Notes: generated by a model not told the origin, from the letters alone. A stretch of DNA of 28,529 bases from Holophagales bacterium (GCA_016716705.1 JADJVF010000029.1:1-28529); one strand, 5' to 3'; positions 17,460-25,935 are shown, counted from the first letter of the stretch. Numbers and translations are program-made.

Positions 17460-18169
17460 TGGCAGCCGTCCGGCACCCCGTCGAAGTCATCCCTCCGGCC
17501 GTCGGACGGGCCGTTGCCGACCTGCCGTACTGGTTCGTGATCGGCGGCCAGGCGGTGCGGTGCTTCCACCCCTACCGTCCGAGCCGCGACGTCGACTTCG
17601 GCGTGACGAGCGCGAAGGACCTTGAAGGCCTCGTGCGTCAGCTCCGGATGCAGGGCAAGGTGGAGGTCCTCGAACGGAGGCCCGACACCGTGCACCTTCG
17701 ATTCGAGGGGATCGACGTCTCGGTCTTCGTCCTCGACAACCTCGCGCCGTTCGTGGATGGCCAGCGCCTGAACGTGACCGGCCTCCTCGGGACCAAGCTT
17801 CACGCGATCCTCGACCGGGGAACGCGGCGGGATTTCTTCGACCTCTACGTGACCCTCCAGTCGAACGGTCTCGGCATCGCGGCGTGTCTCTCGGCGATGC
17901 GCCAGGTCTTTCGGCAGGAGCTGAACGAGGGGCTCCTCCTCCGTTCCCTCACCTGGTTCGAGGACGCGGAGCGGGAAGCCAGGCTGCCCGGGGAGGGACC
18001 GCACGACTGGGAGACCGTCAAGGACTTCTTCCGGACGCGCGTTGGCCACCTCCTGGTTCCTCCTGCGCGGCCGCTCGCGATTCAGGCGAGGGTCGTCGAC
18101 GTAGCCGGCGCGCGGACGGCGAAGAAGGGCCGTCGGCCCCGGCGTTCCTCCCGTAGCGGCGTCTCCTGA
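17459..18169 (+). CDS. AbiEii-like nucleotidyltransferase (type IV toxin candidate)
   Basis: The 236-aa protein has a nucleotidyltransferase fold of the AbiEii/AbiGii group. Known AbiEii toxins act as (pseudo-)nucleotidyltransferases, and relatives modify tRNA. The key motif is near the N-terminus: VIGGQAVRCF (27-36) followed by SRDVDF (42-47), with the paired metal-binding aspartates D44 and D46. The second typical motif is GTKLHAIL (111-118) with RDFFDLYVTL (124-133). A third acidic residue may be D86 in GIDVSVF. The C-terminal ~35 residues are basic and low in complexity (Lys/Arg-rich), which could help RNA binding. ATG 17459 overlaps the preceding gene's stop and has GAGGGG upstream; a start at 17366 would only add out-of-family sequence. 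Family membership is strong; toxicity is inferred. Confidence 0.82.
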   Translation: MAAVRHPVEVIPPAVGRAVADLPYWFVIGGQAVRCFHPYRPSRDVDFGVTSAKDLEGLVRQLRMQGKVEVLERRPDTVHLRFEGIDVSVFVLDNLAPFVDGQRLNVTGLLGTKLHAILDRGTRRDFFDLYVTLQSNGLGIAACLSAMRQVFRQELNEGLLLRSLTWFEDAEREARLPGEGPHDWETVKDFFRTRVGHLLVPPARPLAIQARVVDVAGARTAKKGRRPRRSSRSGVS

Positions 18170-18235
18170 GCCTTCATTCCCGGCGGCCGGCCGCCATTTG
18201 AGGCCTCGGCTACCCTGAGTGGCTTGGAGAAGCGC

Positions 18236-20462
18236 GTGAACGTACGTCGGCTGGCCCTTCTGGCCATCGCTCTGCTGTCCGCCTGGTTCCGTCCGCTCGC
18301 CGCGCAGGAGACCGTTCCTGCCGCTGCGAACGGGCCGAAACGCCCGCGCATCGGCCTCGCCCTCTCCGGCGGAGGTGCGCGGGGCGGAGCTCTCGTCGGG
18401 GTCCTGAAGGTCCTCGAGGAGCTCCGGATCCCGGTCGACTACGTGGCCGGGACGAGCAGCGGGTCGCTCGCGGGCGGGCTCTACGCGATCGGCATGCCGC
18501 CCGGAGAAGATGGCCGAGGAGCTCCGGACGATCGACTGGGAGGGCGTCTTCTCCGACGTCCGGTCGCGGAAGGACGAGGCCTTCCGGCGCAAGGAAGACG
18601 ACCCCCGCTACCTCATCGGCGTCGACCTGGGCTTCTCGCACGGCAAGATCGTCGTTCCCACCGGGCTCGTCGCCGGCCAGGAGCTCGGCTACCAGCTCCG
18701 GAGGATGACGTGGGCTGCCGGCTCGATCCGGGATTTCGACAGGCTTCCGATCCCGTTTCGAGCCGTCGCCGCGGACATCGAGACGGGCGAGGCCGTCGTT
18801 CTCGGCTCGGGCGACCTGGCCCGCGCGATCCGCGCGAGCATGGCCGTTCCCGGCTTCCTGAAGCCGGTGGAGCTGGACGGCCGGCTCCTCATCGACGGCG
18901 GAGTCGCGAGCAACCTGCCGGTCGACGTCGTCCGGAAGATGGGGGCCGAGGTCGTCATCGCCGTCGACATCTCGATGCCGCTGGCGAAGAGGGACGACCT
19001 CGACGGGTTCCTGAAAGTCCTGGGGCAGACCAGCAATTTCCTGATCCGGAAGAACGTTCAGGAACAGGTCGGGATGCTCCAGGGACGGGACGTTCTGATC
19101 ACGCCGGATCTCGAAGGGATCGACACCTTCGACTTCCCCCGGTTCGGGGAGGCGATCGAGCGGGCGCGGCGGCGGCGCGCGCAGCGATCGGGAGCCTCGC
19201 CGGGTTCTCCGTCTCGCCGGAGGAGTACGCCGCCTGGAAAGCGGCCCATCCGCCTCTCTATTCCGACGAGCCCCCCGACATCGCCGAGGTCCGCGTCGAG
19301 ACCGCGGGCCACGCCGACACCGGCATCGTGTTTTCTTCGGTCGGTCCGGGCCGGGCGCCTCGACTGGGAGGTGCTCCACCAGAGCCTTCGGGAAGTCTAC
19401 GGGCTCGGCGGCTGGGACACGGTCGACTTCCTCGTCGAAGGACCGCGGAATCACCGCGTTCTCACGATCGCACCCCGTCCCGCGGCGCACGCCCCGAGCC
19501 GGATCCGGACCGGCGTCGTCTTCGGAACCGAGTTCGAGGGTGACAGCTCTTTCGGTCTCCGCGTCGGGTGGGTCGTGACGCCGATCGGCCGGCTCCACGG
19601 CGACTGGAAGACCGACGCGGAGATCGGCCGGCGAACGCTTCTCTCGACGGAGCTCTACCAGCCGCTCGAGTCGAAGGAGCGGTTCTTCGTCGCGCCGAGC
19701 CTCGGCTGGGACCGGTTTCTCCGGGACGTCTTCGTCGACGACGAAGTCACCGGGCGTTACGTCGACTCCCGCATGTACGCCCGGTTCGACGCAGGGCTCG
19801 CGCTGGGGCCGCTCGGCGAGATCCGGATCGGCGTCCTTCGGGACCGGAGCCGGTTCTCGACCGAGATCGGGGAGCCGGTCCTCTACGGCGTGACCGCCGA
19901 CCGGGCGGGCGCCGTCTTCCTCGCCCGGTTCGATCAGCTCGACAACGCGACGATCCCTCGCTCGGGGTGGGCCGCGGCGGCCGGGGCCAATGTCTACGGA
20001 GAGTTCCTCGGCGGCGACTGGGCGTACGACAAGTTCTCGGCCACAGTGATGGGGGCCAGGTCGTTCGGCGAGTGGACGGTCCACGGGGGAGCCGAGGCCT
20101 CCGGGCCTTTCGGTGGGGCGACGCTTCCGCTCTTCGACCTCAGCCGGCTGGGGGGTTTCGGGAGGCTCTCGGGTCTCCGGACCGGTCAGATCTCCGGGCA
20201 GTACGCCGGCCTGGCGCGCGCCGGAATCCGGTACCGCGTCTCGAAGCTCCCGAGCCTCGTGGGGAGCGGCCTCTTCGCCGGCGCCACCGTGGAGACGGGC
20301 AACGTCTGGAACCGGACGCAGGAGATCAAGCCCTCGAGCCTGATCTGGGCGGGGAGCCTCTACGGCGCGGCCGAAACGATCATCGGCCCGGTCTACCTCG
20401 GGTGGGGCTTCGCGGAGGAGGGGCGGAACACGTTCTACTTCTCGCTCGGCCTGCCGCTGTAG
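18236..20462 (+). pseudogene. Patatin-like phospholipase with outer-membrane beta-barrel (PlpD/type Vd-like), three frameshifts
   Basis: Read across three frame changes, one ~740-codon gene appears. From GTG 18236 (GGAGAAG upstream) come a signal peptide and a patatin domain with oxyanion motif GGGARG (45-50), nucleophile Ser74 in GTSSG, and the partner Asp in DGG (18894-18896). A POTRA-like segment (DIAEVRVETAG) and a BamA/D15-like barrel ending YFSLGLPL follow. This is the PlpD layout, in which a lipase is exported through its own barrel. Breaks: an extra C in CCC 18500-18502 (removal restores GMPPEKMAEEL); a missing G at 19168-19169 (restoration gives ERARAAARAAIGSLAGF); and an extra base between 19331 and 19355, best at TTTT 19331-19334. 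All else reads cleanly, so the breaks are recent or are sequence errors. Confidence 0.85.
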
Positions 20463-20516
20463 TGCGGCCGCCGTCAGTCGGCCAGATCGGACGATTCCCC
20501 GGACTCCCGAAAACGG

Positions 20517-20550
20517 TCCCGCCCGCCGGTCAGCGACACGGCGGGCGGGA
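20517..20550. terminator. Bidirectional terminator hairpin between convergent genes
   Basis: A perfect 12-bp stem (TCCCGCCCGCCG at 20517-20528 paired with 20539-20550) encloses a 10-base loop. It is followed by GTTTC on the plus strand and by a short T-run (CCGTTTTC) on the minus strand. It lies between the convergent ends of the patatin gene (20462) and the small Cys-rich gene (20573), so it can end both transcripts. Confidence 0.8.
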
Positions 20551-20572
20551 GTTTCGATCCTCGGGAGGAGTG

Positions 20573-20830
20573 TTACGGGGCAGTGATGCGACGCCGCAGG
20601 AGGTCGATCACGTCCGTGACCTTGCGGCACGACTCGCAGTCGCCGTTCGTGTTCGTGCAGGGGACGCCGTCCGCCTGGAACTCGAAGCACTTCGGGTCGG
20701 CGGCGAACTTGACGAGGTCGCCGAGGAGGGCGTCGATCCGCTCCTTGAGCGGGCTCGCGGGGATGTCGCGGAGCGAGGAGACGAGCTCCCACTCCTTCTG
20801 GCTCAGCGTGACCTGCACGGGGCCGCTCAC
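20573..20830 (-). CDS. Small four-cysteine protein coupled to the 2-oxoacid oxidoreductase operon (85 aa)
   Basis: GTG 20830 overlaps the stop of the upstream beta-gamma subunit gene (GTGA), so the two are probably translated together. The protein begins with a helical stretch (LSQKEWELVSSLRDIPAS, then LKERIDALLGDLVKFA). It continues with four cysteines in the order C-X9-C-X6-C-X2-C (PKCFEFQADGVPC then GDCESC), and ends in a basic helix (DVIDLLRRRITAP). The spacing suggests bound zinc or an iron-sulfur cluster. I do not recognise the family. A place at the end of the oxidoreductase operon suggests an accessory or assembly role, or an electron-transfer partner, but that is inference. The stop lies just beyond the terminator hairpin shared with the patatin gene. 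Confidence 0.75.
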   Translation of the reverse strand: MSGPVQVTLSQKEWELVSSLRDIPASPLKERIDALLGDLVKFAADPKCFEFQADGVPCTNTNGDCESCRKVTDVIDLLRRRITAP

Positions 20831-22257
20831 GGGACGAGGACCTCGGACGCCGCCTTGACGCCCCACTCGAAAGCCTGTTCGTTCATCGGGATCATGGCGC
20901 ACTTGTCCTTCAGGGCCCGCCGGACGGCGGTGAGGAACGTCTCCTTCGGGAAGATGCCGGTGGCCGCCTGGAGCGCCCCGAGCGCGACGATGTTCTTGAC
21001 CATGATCTTGCCGAGGTCCTTGGCGATCTCGGACATCGGCACGCCGATGACCTTCACGCCCGCCCTCATCGGCGTGAGCTCGTGGATGACCGAGCTGTCG
21101 TAGATGATCGTCCCGCCCGGCGGGACGTCCGGCCCGAACTTCACGAGGCTCGGCATGTTGAAGGCGATCAGGACGTCCGGCTTCGGCGAGGCGGGGGAGA
21201 GGACCTCGCCGTCGGCGACGTGGACGTCGGCGTAGGACGTCCCGCCGCGCGACTCGGGGCCGTAGGCCGGGATGTGCGTCGCGTCGAAGCCCTCGTTGAT
21301 GCCCGCGTGGACGATGAGCATCGCGGCGGTCTGCGCGCCGTCGCCGCCCGAGCCCGCGAGCTTGAGCGAGATGTCGTGCGGGGCGACGTGGGAGGGGAAG
21401 GTGGTGCAGTAGCGGGGCGCCTTCTCCTCGCCGGCGCCGATCTCCTTGAGGACGCGCGCCGTCTCGAACGTCGGCTTCGCGATGTTCCACCACGGCTCGC
21501 GGGTCTCGTCCTTCTTCACGCCGAGGGGGAAGACCGGGAGCATCATCTCCTCGACCCACTTCTCGGTCTCTTCCGGCGTCTTCTTGAGGTGCGTCGGGCA
21601 CTCGGCCAGGACCTCGACGAACGCGAAGCCGCGCCCCTCGACCTGGATCTGGAGCGCCTTGTGGATCGCCTTCTTCGCGCGGTTGCGCTGCTTGGGGTTG
21701 AAGAGGGCGACGCGCTCGACGTAGACCGGGCCATCGAGGCCCGACATCAGCTCGGCCATCTTCATCGGCATGCCGGTGAAGGAGGTCCGCCCGTCGGGGC
21801 TCGTCGCGGTCCGCTGGCCCATGAGCGTCGTAGGGGCCATCTGGCCGCCCGTCATGCCGTAGATCGCGTTGTTGATGAAGATGACGGTGATCGGGATCCC
21901 GAGCTGCGCCGTGGAGACGATCTCGGCGAGGCCGATGGAGGCGAGGTCGCCGTCGCCCTGGTAGGAGACGACGATCGACTCGGGGTTCGCGAGCTTGTGC
22001 CCGATGGCGACCGCGGGGGCGCGGCCGTGCGGGGCCTGCGTGTTGCCGACGTCGAAGTAGTAGTAGAGGAAGACGGAGCAGCCGACCGGCGAGACGGCGA
22101 CGGTCCGGTCCTGGATCCCCAGGTCGTCGATCGCCTCGGCGAGGTACTTGTGGGCCAGGCCGTGGCCGCAGCCCGGGCAGTAGTGGGTCGCGTGCCCCTT
22201 GAGCCCCTCGCCGTGCGAGTGGCGGTCGAACTTGCCGTAGAAGGAGGTGGTGCTCAT
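20827..22257 (-). CDS. 2-oxoacid:ferredoxin oxidoreductase, fused beta (TPP-binding) and gamma subunits
   Basis: This enzyme part catalyses CoA-dependent oxidative decarboxylation of a 2-oxoacid with ferredoxin as electron acceptor. The 476-aa protein joins two subunits that are separate in many organisms. Residues 1-~285 are the beta subunit: likely [4Fe-4S] ligands C27, C30, C60 and C220 (CPGCGHG and VGCSVF), and the thiamine-diphosphate motif GDGD (101-104) to NN (129-130). Residues ~295-476 are the gamma subunit, with GSGGDGAQTA and AYGPESRGGTSYADV. The start overlaps the upstream stop (ATGA) behind a strong AGGAGGTGA ribosome site. Similarity to VorA and VorC points to branched-chain 2-oxoacids, but 2-oxoglutarate or pyruvate cannot be excluded from sequence. 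The enzyme is oxygen-sensitive in relatives, hinting at anoxic growth. Confidence 0.9.
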   Translation of the reverse strand: MSTTSFYGKFDRHSHGEGLKGHATHYCPGCGHGLAHKYLAEAIDDLGIQDRTVAVSPVGCSVFLYYYFDVGNTQAPHGRAPAVAIGHKLANPESIVVSYQGDGDLASIGLAEIVSTAQLGIPITVIFINNAIYGMTGGQMAPTTLMGQRTATSPDGRTSFTGMPMKMAELMSGLDGPVYVERVALFNPKQRNRAKKAIHKALQIQVEGRGFAFVEVLAECPTHLKKTPEETEKWVEEMMLPVFPLGVKKDETREPWWNIAKPTFETARVLKEIGAGEEKAPRYCTTFPSHVAPHDISLKLAGSGGDGAQTAAMLIVHAGINEGFDATHIPAYGPESRGGTSYADVHVADGEVLSPASPKPDVLIAFNMPSLVKFGPDVPPGGTIIYDSSVIHELTPMRAGVKVIGVPMSEIAKDLGKIMVKNIVALGALQAATGIFPKETFLTAVRRALKDKCAMIPMNEQAFEWGVKAASEVLVP

Positions 22258-23651
22258 ACGGTCACCTCCTGCCCGGCGACGACTTTCGTGACGATTTCCT
22301 CCAGCTGCGGGAGGACCCCTCCGAAGTGACGCACGTTCTCGATCTCCGGGTAGTCGCAGATCCTCGCGTTGGCGAGGGCGAGCTTGAGCTCGTCCTCGAG
22401 CTGTCCGTTCGAGGCCTCGACGACGACGATCCGCTTCGCGTTGGGAAGGACGGTCTTGAACTTCTCGATCGGGAAGGGCCAGACGGTGATGGGACGGAAG
22501 AGCCCCGCCTTGATCCCCTTCGCCCGGAGCGCCCCGACCGCGCCCTTGGCCATCCGCGAGGGGGTCGTGCAGGCGACGAGGACGACCTCGGCGTCGTCGC
22601 ACATGTAGAGGTCGGCGCGCTGCTCGACCTTCATCGCCTCGTACTTCTCGTTCAGGTGGACGTTCCAGGCCTCGAGGTCCGTCTCGGCGAGGTAGATCGA
22701 CGAGATGAGGTTGCGCCGGTGGTCCTTGTCGCCCCAGACGCCCCACGCCGGGATCCCGGGCTTCACCATCGACTCGGGCAGGGAGACCTTGCCGGTCATC
22801 TGGCCGAGGTAGCCGTCGGAGGCGATGACGACGGGGTTGCGGTACTTGAAGGCGAGGTCGAACGCCAGCATCGTCAGGTCGAGCATTTCCTGGGGCGTCG
22901 AAGGGGTGAGGACGATGGCGTGCGTGTTGCCGTGGCCGAGGCCGCGGCAGCAGAGCTTGATGTCGGCCTGCTCGGGGGCGATGTTGCCGAGGCCCGGCCC
23001 GCCGCGCATGACGTTCATGAAGACCGCGGGGACTTCCGAGCCGATCATGTAGGAGATCCCCTCGAGCATCAGCGAGAAGCCCGGCGAGGAGGTGAACGTC
23101 AGGCACCGCATCCCGGCGCCGCCGCAGCCGTACATCATGTTGACGGCGGCGACCTCGGAGACGGCCTGCAGGAACATCCCGTCGAGGTGCGGGAGGAGCT
23201 TGGCCATCAGCTCGGCGCCTTCCGTGGACGGGGTGATCGGGTAGCCGAAGAAGTGCCGGCAGCCCGCGAGGAGCGCGCCGACGGCGGCCGCGTAGTTCCC
23301 CTTCAGGACGAGCGGCTCCATCTTCTGGAGCGGGATGATCTCGTTCGGGATGTCGACCGGCTCGGGGGCGTCGGTCATCCGGTCGCCGAAGAGCTTTGCG
23401 GGGTCCTGCAGCTCGTAGTCGGCGTCCGCCGGGGTCTGCTGGAGCCCGTACGGCTCGGGGCAGGCGTCGATGCAGAGTCCGCAGCCGTTGCAGTGTTCCA
23501 GGTCCAGGATGACCGGCGTGAGCCCGGTCTGGGGGTTGATCTCGGTCCCCATCGAGATGCAGTGCTTCGGGCAGGCGCTGATGCAGCGGCCGCAGCCCTT
23601 GCAAAACTCGGGGAGGACGAACGGTTTCGGTCTTTCCTTCAGGGCGGGCAT
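22254..23651 (-). CDS. vorB: 2-oxoacid:ferredoxin oxidoreductase, fused ferredoxin (delta) and alpha subunits (VorB-like)
   Basis: This first gene of the oxidoreductase operon (465 aa) has an N-terminal two-cluster ferredoxin domain with both complete CxxCxxCxxxCP motifs: C17, C20, C23, C27 and C54, C57, C60, C64. From about residue 110 the alpha subunit follows, with GYPITPSTEGAELM (136-149) contributing to the active site, GGPGLGN (217-223) and PFPIEKF near the C-terminus. Electrons should pass from the thiamine site in the beta subunit through its cluster to this domain. ATG 23651 has GGAGGAGG about 6 bases upstream. The end overlaps the next gene by ATGA. The alpha half is most like VorB (3-methyl-2-oxobutanoate, branched-chain oxoacids); the exact substrate needs testing. 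Confidence 0.9.
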   Translation of the reverse strand: MPALKERPKPFVLPEFCKGCGRCISACPKHCISMGTEINPQTGLTPVILDLEHCNGCGLCIDACPEPYGLQQTPADADYELQDPAKLFGDRMTDAPEPVDIPNEIIPLQKMEPLVLKGNYAAAVGALLAGCRHFFGYPITPSTEGAELMAKLLPHLDGMFLQAVSEVAAVNMMYGCGGAGMRCLTFTSSPGFSLMLEGISYMIGSEVPAVFMNVMRGGPGLGNIAPEQADIKLCCRGLGHGNTHAIVLTPSTPQEMLDLTMLAFDLAFKYRNPVVIASDGYLGQMTGKVSLPESMVKPGIPAWGVWGDKDHRRNLISSIYLAETDLEAWNVHLNEKYEAMKVEQRADLYMCDDAEVVLVACTTPSRMAKGAVGALRAKGIKAGLFRPITVWPFPIEKFKTVLPNAKRIVVVEASNGQLEDELKLALANARICDYPEIENVRHFGGVLPQLEEIVTKVVAGQEVTV

Positions 23652-23693
23652 GGTGCCTCCTCCGACGGTGGAGTTTACCGGGCCGAACCTGAT

Positions 23694-23710
23694 GGAAATA
23701 CACCATTTCC
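23694..23710. promoter_or_regulatory. Candidate operator upstream of the oxidoreductase operon
   Basis: GGAAAT and ATTTCC form an inverted repeat with a 5-base spacer, 43 bases before the start of the delta-alpha gene. The surrounding 128-base gap (23652-23779) is the only place for this operon's promoter. A TGTATT on the minus strand inside the repeat could be a -10 box, which would put a bound regulator over the promoter. Evidence is by inspection only. Confidence 0.3.
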
Positions 23711-23779
23711 GGGGGAATCGTTCGGGAACAGAGCATGGTATCAGCACACGCGCAAAACGAGCGAGCGCCGACGATCGCG

Positions 23780-25014
23780 TCAGTAGAGCCGCCGCAGGGT
23801 CCGGTCTTTGATGGCGGCCCGGAGGGCCTCCATGCGCCCGTACAGGTTGTCGCCCGGACAGGCGGTGGCGCTGACGTCGCGATGACCGTAGACGTTGTCG
23901 ACGGGCGAGCCGTAGGCCGCGTAGAGGCTCCGGCCGAGAGGATCGATGCCCCTCCGGCTCGCGATCCAGGCGGTCAAGTGGACGAGCGCCGAGAGCTGCG
24001 CCTCCGTCGGCTGGTGGTTGACGGGCGGGTGGAAGTAGCCGAAGGCCGAGATGCCCGTGCTGCCCCTGTTGAACCCGTCGTGGGCCCCCTGGACGTCGGT
24101 GGAGTCGTCGTCGTCCTCGCGGGCCTGGAAGACGTGGCCGTGCTTGCAGACGACGTAGGCGTAGCCGATGTCGTTCCAGCCCTGGGTGTCGATGTGGTAG
24201 GTCTGGATCGCGCGGACCCGCGCCGCGCACTCCTCCCAGGTGATGGCCGCCCAGTCTTCGACCGTCGCGGTGTGGTGGAGGCCGATGTGCCGGGCGAGGG
24301 TGAAGGTGTAGCCGGTCCTCGGGGGCCGCGCGCCCCACTCCGCGCGGGAGAAGACGGGCGGTTTCGCGGCGCCCGGTACGGGGATCGAGACATCCGGGAG
24401 CGGAACGACCGCCCGGCGAGGGAGTCCAGGCACCTCGAGGCCTGAGCGCCGGGGCGCCGGCGCCGAGGTCGCGTGGACGGCGGGACCGGCCGGGCCGCCC
24501 GGGTCCGAGGTCCCCGGGTCGATGACGTGGAGCGAGATCCGGGGCGGACCGTCCGGACCCGGAATTCCGGCCGGGCGGCGGACGCGGCAGCGGAGGAACC
24601 GGCTCGCAGGGTCGACGAAGACGAGGGCTCCGAGGGTGTCCCCGGCGAACGGGTTGGGCTCGCCGTCCTCGCGCGTCGCTTCGATCGGCTCGTCCGGCGG
24701 GACGGCGATCCACGGTCCCCAGCGAATGCCGTCCGGGCTGACGCTGAGCTCAAGCTCGGTGCCCGGAACGTCCTTCCAGTGTGAGCCGATCGCGGAGAAG
24801 GCCAGCTGCGGATCCCGTACGGATGACGTGAGCCACGATTCCTGAGGCCTGGGCCGGCCGCTCTCGGGATCGTCGTGAAGCCGGCGGCTTCGACGACGAG
24901 ACGGACCGACCGTGCTTCGGCAGCAGCGGGTACGGCCGCGAGCAGGCCCGAGAGAACCGTGGCCAGCGCGAAAACCGCGACGACAGGCGGACGAAGAGGC
25001 AGGGCCGGCCTCAC
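23780..25014 (-). pseudogene. Secreted N-acetylmuramoyl-L-alanine amidase (PGRP/Amidase_2), one frameshift
   Basis: The gene appears to start at GTG 25014, overlapping the Sir2 stop (GTGA). It encodes a signal peptide (PPVVAVFALATVLSGLLAAV, then PAAAEA). After about 50 codons the frame breaks at a GGG run (24866-24868; CCC on the coding strand). Adding one C there joins the export signal to a ~140-residue N-terminal domain (SWLTSSVRDPQLAFSAIG, later RISLHVIDPG) and the amidase domain (about 23790-24370). The zinc ligands are visible: His in GLHHT, His in GHRD and Cys in ACPGD. ARHIGLHHTATVEDW and FNRGSTGISAFGYF are typical of peptidoglycan-recognition amidases, which cut between MurNAc and L-Ala. 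From GTG 24433 a catalytic domain of 217 aa remains intact but has no export signal. Sequence error is a real alternative. Confidence 0.8.
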
Positions 25015-25847
25015 CGCAGCGCGTCGATCCTGCGGATCGCCTCGAGGGCGCCGAGCGGAAGCGAAAGCCCGGTGCCGAGCTGCGGTTCGCGGGGGTTGAT
25101 CCTGACGAGGGTCCGGCGGGAGGCGCGCGCGGCCCGCTCCGAGAACATCCGGACCGTCGGCACGTTCGTCCCCGCGCCGAGCTCGAGGACGACGAGCGGC
25201 CCCTTCACGCCATCGAGCCAGTTCCCGAGCGTCGCATGCTGCGCGTCGGTCCGCGTGTCGTCCCAGCCCATGTCGCCGAACATCAGGATGTTCGGACGGG
25301 CGAGGCCGCGGCACGAAGGGCAGGAAGGCAGCGGCGGCCGGGCCCGGCAGGTCGTCTCGTCGATCTCGACCTGGATTCCGTCCGCGGGGCGGATCGGCTC
25401 GCCGCAGCTGCGCAGGCACTGGAGGAAGTGGATCGAGCCGTGGCATTCGACGATCCGGTCGTCGGGGAAGCCGGCCTTCTGGAACTGCCCGTCGACGTTC
25501 GACGTGAAGACGAAGGCGCCGAGCGGAGCCTCCGCCGCCCACATCAGAAGCGTGGCGAAGCCTTCGTGCGGAACGGTGCGCCGGTAGAGGCTCAGGCGGT
25601 GTCCGTAGAAGCCCCAGGCGAGAGCGGGGTCGTCGAAGAACCAGTCGGGGTTGGCGAGCTGCTCGAACCTCAGGCCCAGGTCGCGGAACGCAGGGTAGGC
25701 GTTCCAGAACCCCTCCGGTCCCCGGAAGTCGGGGAGTCCCGAGTCGACGCCCATCCCGGCGCCGGCCGTGATCACGATCGCCTCGGCCTCCTTGACGGCT
25801 CGCGCGGCGAACCGGAGGGAATCCTCGAGGTCGGTGGCGTTCGACAT
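25011..25847 (-). CDS. Sir2-family NAD-dependent protein deacylase
   Basis: Sir2 enzymes remove acyl groups from lysines using NAD. The 278-aa protein shows the NAD-binding signature GAGMGVDSGLPDFRG (29-43; the usual form is GAGxSxxSGIPDFRG), TSNVDG (115-120), catalytic His136 in ECHGSIH, and a likely zinc site from C144, C148, C176 and C179 (CLRSC and CPSC). RPNILMFGDMGW (184-195) is typical of one bacterial subgroup. GAGTNVPTVR (224-233) takes the place of the usual GTSL-type NAD loop. I chose ATG 25847; an ATG at 25856 lies inside a -10-like TAGAAT (25860-25855), which argues against it. The downstream amidase gene overlaps the stop. Sir2 next to an amidase is an odd pairing with no known functional link. 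The first ~10 residues are uncertain. Confidence 0.88.
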   Translation of the reverse strand: MSNATDLEDSLRFAARAVKEAEAIVITAGAGMGVDSGLPDFRGPEGFWNAYPAFRDLGLRFEQLANPDWFFDDPALAWGFYGHRLSLYRRTVPHEGFATLLMWAAEAPLGAFVFTSNVDGQFQKAGFPDDRIVECHGSIHFLQCLRSCGEPIRPADGIQVEIDETTCRARPPLPSCPSCRGLARPNILMFGDMGWDDTRTDAQHATLGNWLDGVKGPLVVLELGAGTNVPTVRMFSERAARASRRTLVRINPREPQLGTGLSLPLGALEAIRRIDALR

Positions 25848-25854
25848 CCCCTCC

Positions 25855-25860
25855 ATTCTA
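25855..25860 (-). promoter_or_regulatory. -10-like box directly before the sir2 start
   Basis: TAGAAT on the minus strand ends 7 bases before ATG 25847, so transcription would begin at or next to the start codon. No good -35 is seen 16-19 bases upstream. The 7 bases between are GGAGGGG, too close to the ATG for a normal ribosome site. Confidence 0.4.
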
Positions 25861-25899
25861 GGGACAGGAACGGGCGACGGCCGTCCCGCCCCTTTCTCC

Positions 25900-25928
25900 T
25901 TGCGGGTGACTCTCCGAGTTCCTATCGT
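25900..25928 (+). promoter_or_regulatory. Promoter of the M13 peptidase gene, probably leaderless
   Basis: TTGCGG (25900-25905), a 17-base spacer and TATCGT (25923-25928) form a good housekeeping-sigma promoter. Only 7 bases separate the -10 box from ATG 25936, so the message should begin at about the start codon. It lies in the 88-base gap shared with the divergent sir2 gene. Confidence 0.55.
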
Positions 25929-25935
25929 CGGGGAC

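Noticed and set aside
20827..23736. Single 969-codon oxidoreductase polyprotein
   Set aside because: The first ~490 codons are an out-of-frame reading of the delta-alpha gene; the true protein starts at 22257 behind a strong ribosome site.
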